Shown piece by piece: positions 32,981 to 42,481 of a DNA stretch of 64,000 nt. Under the pieces are notes generated by a model. The model did no database searches. It was given only the letters and a program-made list of their open reading frames with translations, and had not been told where the DNA came from. A program made the translations under genes and the position numbers. The DNA is from Methanobacteriota archaeon (GTDB lineage Archaea; Thermoplasmatota; Thermoplasmata; Methanomassiliicoccales; Methanomethylophilaceae). Position 1 is the stretch's first letter; every line of letters begins with the position of its first letter. The stretch spans positions 13,264-77,263 of the forward strand of contig JAEXCH010000010.1 of NCBI GenBank assembly GCA_023402275.1, in the 5' to 3' direction.

Positions 32981-34294
32981 ATGTCTGAGATATCCAAGAT
33001 AATACACGATCCCCTGCATGGGAGCATAAGGGTTGACGATCCCTTCCTGAAGATACTGGACAGGCATGAGATGCAGAGATTGAGGTCAGTCAAGCAGTTG
33101 GGACTTGGAAACATGGTATTCCCCGGTGCGAACCACACAAGGTTCGAACATTCTTTGGGGGTGTATCATCTGGCAGGAAGGATGGCGGACTCGATCGGTC
33201 TTTCCAAGGAGGATACTATGGCGGTCAAGGCCGCAGGCCTTCTTCACGATGTTTGCCACACCCCCTTCTCACACACCACGGAAGAGATGGTGGAGGACAT
33301 GACCGGAATGGACCATATGGAGATGGCCAGGAAGCTCATCAAAGGTGAGATAAGGACATATTGCGAAAGGGATGCCGATCTCTTCTCCTCACTGCCTCCG
33401 ATATCCGAGATCCTTGAGAATAACGGGATATCCTCTGATGCCGTATGCGACATCATAGTCTATCCCGAATCAAAGGAAGGAGGACTCGATGCATTCAATG
33501 GGGATCCCAAAAGAACACACTTCTCCTCAAAGGATTTCGCACACCAGATAATACACGGTCCGGTGGATGCCGATCAGATGGACTATCTGGTCAGGGATGC
33601 ACACTACACAGGTGTGACCCACGGTAAGATAGATATCGACCGTTTGATAGGGACAATGAGGGTCCATAACGACAGGGTGATGATAGAAAAAGGAGGGACA
33701 GCAGCAGCCGAAGGGCTTATGGTGGCAAGGTCCCTGATGTATTCTTCGGTGTATTATCACAGGACAGTAAGGATAATCAAGATGATGCTAACAAAATCAA
33801 TTGAGGCATCATCCCTCGATGTAAGCGGGATATATCTATGGAATGATGCAGACCTCCTCAATTATCTGATAAAAGAGGGCAGAACAGCATCAAGGATAGC
33901 AAGATCAGTTCAGAACCGCATCCTGTACAAGAAAGTAATAACGAAATTCAGCGAGGACACATCAGAGGACCTTTCGTCAAGATTGTCCGAGTTCACTGGA
34001 TACAAACAAAGGAAACAGCTTGAGAAAGAGATAGCTGAAAGGGCAGGGGTCGAAGTATCGGATGTAATAGTCGACATACCTCCCAGGACCATACTTCTGT
34101 CAAATATGAACATAGGCAAGACTGATGTCTCAATACTTGACCCAGAGGGCAAGGTCAAGACCCTTACAAGATTGTCATCCGTTGCTAAGGCGCTTCAATC
34201 AAGGGATCCGTTCGGATGGTCGTTGATGATAGCATCTCCCGAGGAACACCGGGAATCCGTTGCTAAGGCGGCCAAGAAGGTCCTTAACCTTTGA
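32981..34294 (+). CDS. HD superfamily phosphohydrolase (dNTPase-like)
   Basis: A 437-residue protein of the SAMHD1/dGTPase-like HD group found in archaea. Motifs are HDPLHGSIRVDD near the start, HEMQRLRSVKQLG, HTRFEHSLGVYHLA (first His), LLHDVCHTPFSHT (HD pair plus distal His) and GPVDADQMDYLVRDAHYTG (final Asp). The ATG at 32981 is preferred: GGATGATC precedes it, while an earlier in-frame ATG lies within sepF. It likely controls dNTP or nucleotide levels; substrate is unknown. Its 3' end overlaps rtcB by 11 bases tail to tail. Confidence 0.85.
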   Translation: MSEISKIIHDPLHGSIRVDDPFLKILDRHEMQRLRSVKQLGLGNMVFPGANHTRFEHSLGVYHLAGRMADSIGLSKEDTMAVKAAGLLHDVCHTPFSHTTEEMVEDMTGMDHMEMARKLIKGEIRTYCERDADLFSSLPPISEILENNGISSDAVCDIIVYPESKEGGLDAFNGDPKRTHFSSKDFAHQIIHGPVDADQMDYLVRDAHYTGVTHGKIDIDRLIGTMRVHNDRVMIEKGGTAAAEGLMVARSLMYSSVYYHRTVRIIKMMLTKSIEASSLDVSGIYLWNDADLLNYLIKEGRTASRIARSVQNRILYKKVITKFSEDTSEDLSSRLSEFTGYKQRKQLEKEIAERAGVEVSDVIVDIPPRTILLSNMNIGKTDVSILDPEGKVKTLTRLSSVAKALQSRDPFGWSLMIASPEEHRESVAKAAKKVLNL

Positions 34295-35735
34295 CCACAC
34301 CTATCGGTGTGAGCTTTGCTACCTTGTCGGTCAATCCTGCATCACAAACTACTCTGATGACCTCATCGACATCCTTGTATGCTGCCGGAGCTTCCTCGAG
34401 TAGTCCTTCTTCCGATCCGTTCCTTAGGTAGATGTTGCTGTTCTTCATCTCGTTCCTTATGTCTGATGCATTGAGATTGTTGATCGCCGCCTTCCTCGAA
34501 AGCTTCCTTCCTGCCCCGTGGCAGCTGGAACCGAATGTCTGTTCCATCGCACCCTTCTTTCCCACGAGAACGTATGTTCCGACCTTCATATCACCCGGTA
34601 TGATAACAGGCTGGCCCACATCCCTGTATCTCTGCGTTATCTCGGAACGTCCCGCTGCGAATGCACGTGTGGAACCCTTTCTGTGAACGAGGACATCCTC
34701 TGAATGTCTCTCCACGTCATGCCTCTCCTTCTTGGCTATGTTGTGTGCTACGTCATATACAACATCCAATCCCATGTCCTCTGCAGAACCTCCGAGGATA
34801 TTCTCAAAAGATTCTCTTACCCAGTGGGTTATCATCTGTCTGTTTGCCCATGCATAGTTCGCACCGCAGCACATCGCCTTGTAATAATCATCCCCCAGTT
34901 TGGAATCAAGGGGAGCACAGGCAAGCTGTCTGTCCGGGAGTTGTATATTGTTGCTCTTAACGTAACGTTCCATATCTTGAAGATAATCGGTCGCGATCTG
35001 ATGGCCACAACCTCTGGACCCACAATGAACTGTTATCGTAACAGTTCCTTCCTTTAGGCCGAAGGTATTTGCAACATCCTCATCAAAGACATTCTCCACG
35101 ACATCAAGTTCAAGGAAATGGTTCCCTGATCCCAAGGAACCCAATTGAGGCAATCCTCTCTTTCTGGCCTTATCGCTTACAACAGAAGGATCGGCATCCA
35201 CCATGTGGCCCTTCTCCTCAGTGACTTCGATATCCCTCTCCCATCCGTATCCGTTCTCCACCGCCCACTCGGAACCGTTCAGAAGTATCTCGTCCAATTC
35301 CTTGCTTCCGATCCTGGTCAATCCTTTGGATCCAAGACCCGATGGAACGTTCTTGTAGAGCTCATCAATCAGGGAATTAACATTGCCGCCGAGATCCTTG
35401 ACCGTAAGATCGGTCTTTATCAAACGGACCCCGCAATTGATATCGAAACCTATCCCTCCCGGGGAGATCGACCCATCGTTCGCATCGACAGCAGCAACAC
35501 CGCCTATCGGGAATCCATATCCCCAGTGTATATCGGGCATGGCCATGGAACTGCCGACGATCCCGGGAAGACATGCAACGTTTGCAACCTGTTGAGGAGC
35601 ATTGTCAGAGCGTATGCTCTCTATCATTCCCTCGCTGGCATATATGACAGCGTTGGTCCTCATGCCTGGGAATTCCTCTTGAGGTATCTCCCATCTGTTG
35701 TCGTCTATCCTATTCAATCTTCCGTTCCATGCCAT
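34284..35735 (-). CDS. rtcB: RNA-splicing ligase RtcB
   Basis: GTP- and Mn-dependent 3'-phosphate RNA ligase that seals spliced tRNA halves in archaea; 483 residues. Family signatures include MPDIHWGYGFPIGGVAA, GGIGFDINCGVRL (metal Cys and Asp), GSLGSGNHFLE, VHCGSRGCGHQIATDY and SCHGAGRKLSR near the guanylylated His. The start at 35735 (MAWNGRLNRID) is chosen because upstream codons run into the tRNA gene. No intein is present. It sits beside tRNA-His. Confidence 0.95.
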   Translation of the reverse strand: MAWNGRLNRIDDNRWEIPQEEFPGMRTNAVIYASEGMIESIRSDNAPQQVANVACLPGIVGSSMAMPDIHWGYGFPIGGVAAVDANDGSISPGGIGFDINCGVRLIKTDLTVKDLGGNVNSLIDELYKNVPSGLGSKGLTRIGSKELDEILLNGSEWAVENGYGWERDIEVTEEKGHMVDADPSVVSDKARKRGLPQLGSLGSGNHFLELDVVENVFDEDVANTFGLKEGTVTITVHCGSRGCGHQIATDYLQDMERYVKSNNIQLPDRQLACAPLDSKLGDDYYKAMCCGANYAWANRQMITHWVRESFENILGGSAEDMGLDVVYDVAHNIAKKERHDVERHSEDVLVHRKGSTRAFAAGRSEITQRYRDVGQPVIIPGDMKVGTYVLVGKKGAMEQTFGSSCHGAGRKLSRKAAINNLNASDIRNEMKNSNIYLRNGSEEGLLEEAPAAYKDVDEVIRVVCDAGLTDKVAKLTPIGVVKG

Positions 35736-35776
35736 ATGATCACCGTGATAGTATCGTGAATGTAAAATAAAGTAGG

Positions 35777-35850
35777 GGCCGGGACCGAGATTTGAACACG
35801 AGTCAAGGGATCCACAATCCCCTAGGATAACCAAGCTACCCTACCCCGGC
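35777..35850 (-). tRNA. tRNA-His (anticodon GTG)
   Basis: On the minus strand, the acceptor stem GCCGGGG pairs with TCCCGGC (one G-U pair). The anticodon arm GGGGA-TTGTGGA-TCCCT presents GTG, and the T loop TTCAAAT is standard. The discriminator base is C73, and the base immediately before G1 (complement of 35851) is G, providing the encoded G-1 expected for tRNA-His. CCA is not encoded. The T stem has one apparent U-U mismatch at the 52:62 position. There is no intron. Confidence 0.88.
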
Positions 35851-35977
35851 CATACAATGTCCGCTGATTATATCTGCTCCTAATAAAGCTTTTCGCTGGT
35901 ATCGACGTATGAAGTATGGATATTGATGGCGAAAACCTGTTTTGTAAGTGCACTAACTTTAATTATTGGGGAGAGTG

Positions 35978-38713
35978 ATGCGGATGACAGTGTCCCTATC
36001 GAAGATGAAGGCAGGAATGTCTGTTCTATTCATAATTGGCATAACCTCTTTGTCGCTGGTCGTATTAGATGAATCCATACCCACTAAAGCCGATCCCATA
36101 TTGGATATGGGTGAATTCCTGACCGAATTCATACAATATGCGGATAATATCGAATACGATACGCCGGGAACGCCTGAGACCATAATTCTAAAACCATTGG
36201 CAAGGAATGAGACGGTCGAGCTAGATTTCCAAGGTGTACAATTGAACGGCAGTTCAGTCTACGGCACCGATCCTATTTTCTTAGTGACGAGTGCCAACCA
36301 AGGGACGTATAAGATCTCGAATATCGATATCGTCTTCGGAAGGGATACGGACTTCCTCATCGAGGAAGGAACCGGGACTGTCATACTGGATAATGTGAAC
36401 TTCGGATCACAAGGATATCGTCATGTCGAATCCGGGAGTAAGGAACTCATAATGAACAATTGTTTATTTGGAGGTTCATACGGTGAGAACCTGCTCATTA
36501 AGAGCGGAAAGGCAAGCATATTCAACACAGTGTTCAGGCCGAATTCGGACGTTCAGATCGAATCAAGCGACAAGGTACACATCGAGAACTGTTTCTTCGA
36601 AGGAGCCAGTATAGATATAAAATCAACAGATACTGTCGATCTGGAAGTTCGGAACTGCACATTCTTGGCTGAAAGCTATTCTGGTTCTATAAACATGATT
36701 GAACCTGCAAGCATGGGCAACAACTCGATAAAGGTCATTGGATCACTCTTTAAAGGTGTGGGGTCCGAAGGGATCGCGATAGTGATAAGGGGAGATCACA
36801 ATGGTGTCATCGAGATAGATAATTGTCAATTCTCGCAGATCATCGGTTCGGCTCCGAAAGTCGATCTCGAATGCAATATGTATTTGACCCTATCCAATAC
36901 GACATTCTCACATTGTGAGACAACAGGTGGAATGCCCATTGTCTCCGTAATTGGTATGCGGGGAGATATATTCAATTCTACATTCACTCAAAATTCTGTT
37001 GGTGATTCATCACTGATTGTCAAAGGATGTTTGAAGGTCGTTGATTCTGTCATCGATATCAAATTCAGTACATTCTTGGACAATTACTTCGTTGATATCA
37101 GTTCTGTGTATAGTCCTGCATCTTTGGAGATAGTCAAAGATCAATTGGAAACGAAGGTGTTCTCCGTCAACAACATCTTCCTCTGTGTGTTCGGACAGGA
37201 GGGCGATCCGACGATAATAACTTCTGAGGCAGGTCTGTTCTCCGATAACGGAGGAACGATAGACAAGGTCATGAATGACTCTTCCTCGATATTGGGCGTT
37301 ATATTCCCGATATATGATGTCCTTACCGGGTGTGATATCATGGATATGTATCCTACCGAATGTATGATGGTAGTTCCGATAGTCCCGTTCGGTGATGCAG
37401 ATGGGAAAGGGGTAAGTGTTTCCGGAATAACCTTTGACCAAAGAGGAAGGGAAAGATCGGGCAATCCTGACATAGGTGCTGTAAGCATAAAGACGGTACA
37501 GTTCAACGCCAATGGAGGGGAGTTCGATATCCCATATGGCAGCGGATTCACTTTGGAATCACAATATTACATGGGGCCAGGATTCACCGATGTAGCTTGG
37601 TCGTGGGCAATGGTCGAGGAGATAGTATATCCTGAGACAGAGTTCGTTGAGTTGAAGCTGGCCCCGCCTTTATCCAGTGACATCATACCGCCCATTTCAA
37701 AGAGGTTGCTGGGGTGGAGCAAAGATCCCTCGGCCGATCTTCCGGATCCCGGATATGTTGACCTAGGTGATGTATATCTTGATGATTTCGAGGTGGATGA
37801 AGAGTATTATGCTGTTTGGGGCGAAGGAAACCTTGCTGTACTTGAACCGGGCAACGGAGTATCGAGATCACTATCTATGATACAATCGAACGGTACTGTG
37901 AAATTCCCGTCACTTGGAACTGTCGATGGTATGAGCATCAGTAAATGGACCACCGACATATCGGGGGATACTCAGTGGGATCCAGCCGTTCCCGTTACCT
38001 CCAATATCGTTCTCTATGGACAATGGGATTATGTGACATTATCTGTCACATTCGAACCGGAGAATGGCAACGACCCATCAACTTCGTATCTAACATACGG
38101 GAATAGGATATCGGCTCCGTTGGAACCTTTGTTGGAAGGATATGATTTCAAAGGATGGTATTCCCAAAAGAGCGGAGGTGAACTCTGGGATTTCAATACC
38201 CTCATCATCGAGGACATAGTGCTTTATGGACAATGGGAAGAGATAGTCATACCTCCGGTCCCCCCAGGACCAGACGATGAGGATGATGAGGATGATGAGG
38301 ATGAGAAGAAGACGCCGTTCGAAAGCTCGGATGCCGTCACTGTCGTTGCTGCAACCGCTGCATCCGTTCTCGCAAGTGTCGGGATCGCAGCTGTCGCGGT
38401 CAATTCCTCTGCGGTCGCAGGCGGAATGCCACAGACGATAATGGGAGACAGCATGGGCGCCGAGACCTCTGGTGAGGAGAAGAACCGTCGCAGCGTCATA
38501 TTCTATCCGAGGAACGGGAGATCGGAATGGACATCGAATGTATTCTCCGGACGTCAGGTGGACAGACCCAGCGATCCTATACCTCCGGAGGGTAAGGTGT
38601 TCGTAGGTTGGTCAACAACACCGAACGGAACGACACTGTTCAACTTCATGACATCTATAACGCAGGTCACACACCTTTATGCGGTGTATGAGGATGATCC
38701 CAAGCAGAAATGA
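35978..38713 (+). CDS. Large surface protein: beta-helix plus InlB-type repeats and internal membrane helix
   Basis: A 912-residue exported protein. A signal or anchor helix is at about 10-30 (MSVLFIIGITSLSLVVL), and residues 75-470 repeat short Asn/Phe-containing strands (IENCFFEGASIDI, VRNCTF, LSNTTFSHCE, FNSTFTQN) typical of right-handed beta-helices. InlB/Flg_new-type repeats appear at about 617-685 and 688-753 (VTFEPENGNDPSTSY, GYDFKGWYSQKSGG, VLYGQWEE). An acidic Asp/Glu linker follows at 765-778, then a hydrophobic Ala/Val helix at about 786-814 and a further InlB-like repeat at 837-904. Start at 35978 with GGGGAG upstream; 35984 is also possible. It is probably an adhesin-like cell-surface protein of a gut archaeon. 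Confidence 0.75.
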   Translation: MRMTVSLSKMKAGMSVLFIIGITSLSLVVLDESIPTKADPILDMGEFLTEFIQYADNIEYDTPGTPETIILKPLARNETVELDFQGVQLNGSSVYGTDPIFLVTSANQGTYKISNIDIVFGRDTDFLIEEGTGTVILDNVNFGSQGYRHVESGSKELIMNNCLFGGSYGENLLIKSGKASIFNTVFRPNSDVQIESSDKVHIENCFFEGASIDIKSTDTVDLEVRNCTFLAESYSGSINMIEPASMGNNSIKVIGSLFKGVGSEGIAIVIRGDHNGVIEIDNCQFSQIIGSAPKVDLECNMYLTLSNTTFSHCETTGGMPIVSVIGMRGDIFNSTFTQNSVGDSSLIVKGCLKVVDSVIDIKFSTFLDNYFVDISSVYSPASLEIVKDQLETKVFSVNNIFLCVFGQEGDPTIITSEAGLFSDNGGTIDKVMNDSSSILGVIFPIYDVLTGCDIMDMYPTECMMVVPIVPFGDADGKGVSVSGITFDQRGRERSGNPDIGAVSIKTVQFNANGGEFDIPYGSGFTLESQYYMGPGFTDVAWSWAMVEEIVYPETEFVELKLAPPLSSDIIPPISKRLLGWSKDPSADLPDPGYVDLGDVYLDDFEVDEEYYAVWGEGNLAVLEPGNGVSRSLSMIQSNGTVKFPSLGTVDGMSISKWTTDISGDTQWDPAVPVTSNIVLYGQWDYVTLSVTFEPENGNDPSTSYLTYGNRISAPLEPLLEGYDFKGWYSQKSGGELWDFNTLIIEDIVLYGQWEEIVIPPVPPGPDDEDDEDDEDEKKTPFESSDAVTVVAATAASVLASVGIAAVAVNSSAVAGGMPQTIMGDSMGAETSGEEKNRRSVIFYPRNGRSEWTSNVFSGRQVDRPSDPIPPEGKVFVGWSTTPNGTTLFNFMTSITQVTHLYAVYEDDPKQK

Positions 38714-38729
38714 TCTTTGGGATCGATCA

Positions 38730-39350
38730 TCAATCCATAGGCTGACCTACGGGGATCTTCATGTTCTGCCTTATCTCCTTTGACATCATTGCATAGAGTC
38801 CATAAAGGAATATTAGCAGATAGCAGAGATATCCTATCATGACAGCGAAGAATGCCGGCGTAGTACCGAACAAAGGCATGATATCGATCATGCGATAGAG
38901 CATGAGAATGCATATCCCGATGAACGTTCCTGTAAGAACGAACCATATCACGCTGACGTACTTGCTCTGTTTCCTTCCAGTAACATATCCTGAGGACCCA
39001 GAAAGAACGAAACCCATTATCACACCTATCGCAGGTATGACAACACTTGTCGTAAAACTCACTCCGACCTGAGCGAGGTTGGCTGTGAAATAACAAAGTT
39101 CTCTTGTTGCAAATGCTGTACCGATGACGAGAATGAAACCGGAAAGCAAGGAGGCCTTGGTCGTGTATGAGCTATCTACTTTCAAACCGAATGTCAGCGT
39201 CATAACACCGAACACAATACCTCCCATGTTCTGAAGGGATTGATCCTGAAAATCCTCTGCCCTGATGCTTGCCCAGATCGTGGTAAGCAGCATTACCAGA
39301 CCCAAGGTGATCATGAGCACCTTCAATATACGGCCTTCCGATATCTCCAC
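38730..39350 (-). CDS. Integral membrane protein, about six transmembrane helices
   Basis: A 206-residue hydrophobic protein with helices near residues 10-28, 43-57, 68-82, 98-118, 134-154 and 164-188 and short charged ends. No catalytic or transport motif is recognisable. Tail-to-tail with the surface protein gene (16 bases between) and divergent from msrA. Confidence 0.65.
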   Translation of the reverse strand: MEISEGRILKVLMITLGLVMLLTTIWASIRAEDFQDQSLQNMGGIVFGVMTLTFGLKVDSSYTTKASLLSGFILVIGTAFATRELCYFTANLAQVGVSFTTSVVIPAIGVIMGFVLSGSSGYVTGRKQSKYVSVIWFVLTGTFIGICILMLYRMIDIMPLFGTTPAFFAVMIGYLCYLLIFLYGLYAMMSKEIRQNMKIPVGQPMD

Positions 39351-39444
39351 GATACGGGATTACATGGAATTTATTTAAATCATATACATTCTTACAGAAT
39401 TCAAGATTTTTGGCAAGGGTCAAATACTCTTTAAAGCTTTATTG

Positions 39445-39990
39445 ATGAGGATGACCATCCCAAATAAAGGCGATACAGCAGAGGTATATCTTGCTGGAGG
39501 GTGTTTCTGGGGGTTGGAAAAGGCATTCTCCTTGGTACCCGGTATTTTGGAAACCGAGTCAGGGTATGCCAACGGCGATGAACATCTTATCCCGGACTAC
39601 ATGCTCGTATGTTCTGGAAAGTTCAGATATTGTGAGGCTGTGAGGATCGTCTACGATCCAGATGTCATCACTTTAACGAAATTACTGGACGTTTTCTTCA
39701 TGGTCATCGACCCCACATTACTGAACCGTCAGGGGAATGACAAAGGGATACAGTACCGAACAGGGATATTCTGGACCGATGAGGGATCAGGAAGGATAGT
39801 TGAGGAGTACGTCAGAAAGGAAAGGGAGAAGCATGACGAGTTCTTCACGGAGATCGGACCTCTCAAGAATTTCTTCACTGCAGAGGAATATCATCAGGAT
39901 TATCTCGACAAGAATCCTAACGGATATTGTCATATCCCATCGCAGGAATTGGATCACATAAGGGATATGTTCTCACATGATTCAAAATAA
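39445..39990 (+). CDS. msrA: Peptide-methionine (S)-S-oxide reductase MsrA
   Basis: Repairs oxidised methionine. The catalytic Cys is in AGGCFWGLEKAF near residue 22, followed by YANGD, RTGIFW and FFTAEEYHQDYLDKN, all family hallmarks. The product is 181 residues from ATG 39445. There is no clear ribosome binding site; a TTG at 39442 and ATG at 39451 are alternatives. An oxidative-stress role fits the nearby iron-sulfur flavoprotein. Divergent from the membrane protein gene. Confidence 0.93.
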   Translation: MRMTIPNKGDTAEVYLAGGCFWGLEKAFSLVPGILETESGYANGDEHLIPDYMLVCSGKFRYCEAVRIVYDPDVITLTKLLDVFFMVIDPTLLNRQGNDKGIQYRTGIFWTDEGSGRIVEEYVRKEREKHDEFFTEIGPLKNFFTAEEYHQDYLDKNPNGYCHIPSQELDHIRDMFSHDSK

Positions 39991-40069
39991 CCCAGATTTA
40001 TCATATTCTATCTGTATGTGTCTTATTTCGAGCATAAGGATTATATCATGGGAACGCCAAACATGACCT

Positions 40070-40984
40070 ATGGCAAAGAGAGATCTGATATCGGTATTGG
40101 ATATGAAGGATGAGTGGCCGGACCTTGTGGATCTGGCGATAAAGCTCAAAGCAGAACGCGGCAACCACAACGCTCCACTGAAAGGAAAGACGTTGGCCAT
40201 GATGTTCGAGAAGCCCAGTACAAGAACGAGGATCTCCTTCGATGTTGCCATAACCGAGCTTGGAGGACACGCTCTTTACATAGATGTATCAAAGATGCAG
40301 ATGGGCCACGGCGAGACCGTTGAGGATACAGCAAAGGTGATGAGCAGATTCGTCCACGGAATAATGTACCGTGCGTTCGACTACAAGATGATGGACAAGA
40401 TCGGAGAGACGGCCACCGTCCCTGTAATAAGCGGTCTTGACAATCTTGAGCATCCGTGCCAGGCACTTGCCGATATGGTCACGATCAAAGAGAAGAAAGG
40501 ATCATTCCGCGGAAAGAAACTCGTGTATCTCGGTGACGGCAATAATGTCTGTAATTCGTTGCTCTATTCAAGTGCGATAATGGGACTTGATATGATAGCC
40601 TGCTGTCCGGCAACAAGAATGCCAAATGCGGAGATAATGCTTGGTGCGGCACGCATAGCCGATGCCAACGGAAGCAAGATTATCGCATCCCATGACCCGA
40701 TGGAAGCATGCAAGGATGCTGACATACTGTACACTGATACATGGATATCCATGGGAGATGATACCTCCGAAGAGAAGGCGTTCAAGATATTCAAGGCGTA
40801 TCAGATAAATTCTGAACTCCTGTCCATAGCCAAGGATGACTGTATGGTCCTTCATTGTCTCCCGGCTCACAGAGGTCAGGAGATAACCGCAGAGGTCATG
40901 GATGGCCCGAAGAGTGTTGTGTTCGATCAGGCGGAGAACCGCCTGCATGCTCAGAAAGCTGTTCTATATACACTTCTTAGATGA
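40070..40984 (+). CDS. argF: Ornithine carbamoyltransferase
   Basis: Arginine biosynthesis: ornithine plus carbamoyl phosphate to citrulline. The 304-residue sequence has the carbamoyl-phosphate motif KPSTRTRISF (about 48-57), HPCQALADM (about 128-136), VYLGDGNNV and the ornithine-loop HCLPAHRG near 262-269, which distinguishes it from aspartate carbamoyltransferase. Stand-alone gene; its end overlaps the convergent DHH gene by eight bases. Confidence 0.95.
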   Translation: MAKRDLISVLDMKDEWPDLVDLAIKLKAERGNHNAPLKGKTLAMMFEKPSTRTRISFDVAITELGGHALYIDVSKMQMGHGETVEDTAKVMSRFVHGIMYRAFDYKMMDKIGETATVPVISGLDNLEHPCQALADMVTIKEKKGSFRGKKLVYLGDGNNVCNSLLYSSAIMGLDMIACCPATRMPNAEIMLGAARIADANGSKIIASHDPMEACKDADILYTDTWISMGDDTSEEKAFKIFKAYQINSELLSIAKDDCMVLHCLPAHRGQEITAEVMDGPKSVVFDQAENRLHAQKAVLYTLLR

Positions 40985-42392
40985 TCTGAGAGGATACCAG
41001 ATCCTCAACGATATCCAAAAACTCCTCTTCCTTTCCCTCGGGTATGGTGGCACCGGCCGCAACATTGTGGCCTCCGCCATATCCCCCAACCATTTCTGAG
41101 GCGGTCTTCATTATGAATGAGAGGTCCAGTCCCCTATCAGTAAGGGCTCTGTTCGCTCTTGCCGAAACTTTGATACCGTCATCCGCCTCGGCGAACGCGA
41201 ATATCGGGAGTTCCCTCTTTGCATCCCCGGAGTTCAGAAGTATGCCGGCGACTATTCCGACCACGGTCTCCCTTATCTCCGGACCCGCATCGAAGTACTG
41301 TACGAATCTCCGCTCTCTGAGAAGTCTGTTCTCTTTGATGTAGGAAAGTGCCGTCGATATGTTCTTCCTGTGATCGGAACGGTTCCTGTCCGCATCCTCC
41401 ATTGCCGTCATGTCACCGAGGCAGATCCTCAATCCGGTTATCGCATCATCGTATCTTCCGCATGAGTTCAGGACGGTCGCGAATTCCTTCGCATCCCTTA
41501 ATCCTGTGTGTGAACCGAATCTTGTTATGGTGTAGACCTCTCCGATCAATCGTTTTCTCTTCTCTTCATCATCCAGCATGGATAGCAATCTTTCCGTTGC
41601 CCTCTCCCTCTCATTGGTATTGAGATCGCTCCATGTCCTCTGGACGCTGCCGTTCTTCAGCGGTATGCCGAGGTCAGAGAAGAATGCCAGACATCCACCG
41701 TTATTGTCGCTGATGCCTGGTATCGAAGGGTCGCTGCTGTATTGCATGAATTGTATCAACGGGCGGTAATCCCTGCCGAAGTACCTTATGTCATTCTCAG
41801 AGGTGACATCGCCTATTTCCTCTGCTTCTTTCAGTATTATCCGGTTGTAACTTACCAGTCTGGATTCCCTGTGGTCCTGCAGATCCCCCACGGCACCTAC
41901 GATCGCCAGGAATGCAAGGTCAGAATTGTTGGGATCGATGGTCTTGGACAGAAGATAGGTCATTCCCGCACCGCATATCTCGTATGATCCTGATACTCCG
42001 TAGGAATGAGGATTGAGATGATGCACCTCGTAGAAATCGTCGATGAAGGTCTGTCTGTTCCTCCATTTATGGTCGGGTACGTGGTGATCCGTTATGATGA
42101 TCCCCGGCCTCTTGAATTCAGATAGATAGGCGCTTCCTAGATCACAGATCCATATGATGTCCTCGGTGGAGTTGTTTATGGCATCGATCGTATCCTCGGT
42201 GATCTTCTTCTCGAACACCATCGTATAATCCTTGCCCAATCTTTCCAATGTGGTCGCGGCTATGCCGCCCGAGGATATCCCGTCCGCATCTATGTGAGTG
42301 ATCACTCTGACAGTGTCGGCAGCCTTCAAGGTCCTGGCAGCCTTTTCCAGATCATTCAGTAATCGTTTGTCAAAAGTGCAGGTTCCATCCAT
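40977..42392 (-). CDS. DHH/DHHA1 phosphoesterase, archaeal RecJ-like
   Basis: About 471 residues. The N-terminal DHH domain shows THIDADGISSGG (motif I), WICDLGSAY, ITDHHVPDH (motif III DHH) and LAIVGAVGDLQDHRE; the C-terminal DHHA1 domain ends with VGGYGGGHNVAAGATIP. This architecture is that of archaeal RecJ-like nucleases (GAN/RecJ group) acting with GINS in replication, or oligoribonucleases. The ATG at 42392 has AAGGT just upstream; a GTG at 42419 would add nine residues. Overlaps argF tail to tail. Confidence 0.85.
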   Translation of the reverse strand: MDGTCTFDKRLLNDLEKAARTLKAADTVRVITHIDADGISSGGIAATTLERLGKDYTMVFEKKITEDTIDAINNSTEDIIWICDLGSAYLSEFKRPGIIITDHHVPDHKWRNRQTFIDDFYEVHHLNPHSYGVSGSYEICGAGMTYLLSKTIDPNNSDLAFLAIVGAVGDLQDHRESRLVSYNRIILKEAEEIGDVTSENDIRYFGRDYRPLIQFMQYSSDPSIPGISDNNGGCLAFFSDLGIPLKNGSVQRTWSDLNTNERERATERLLSMLDDEEKRKRLIGEVYTITRFGSHTGLRDAKEFATVLNSCGRYDDAITGLRICLGDMTAMEDADRNRSDHRKNISTALSYIKENRLLRERRFVQYFDAGPEIRETVVGIVAGILLNSGDAKRELPIFAFAEADDGIKVSARANRALTDRGLDLSFIMKTASEMVGGYGGGHNVAAGATIPEGKEEEFLDIVEDLVSSQII

Positions 42393-42481
42393 ATTGACCT
42401 TGGCCTCATTCCGTATCACGGACCAACCAGAAAAACTATTCCATAAAACCAGATTAATATGAGCAATCCCATCAAGACATC

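Noticed and set aside
35736..35834. Upstream extension of rtcB.
   Set aside because: It would translate the antisense or body of the tRNA-His gene; the conserved RtcB N-terminus begins at 35735.
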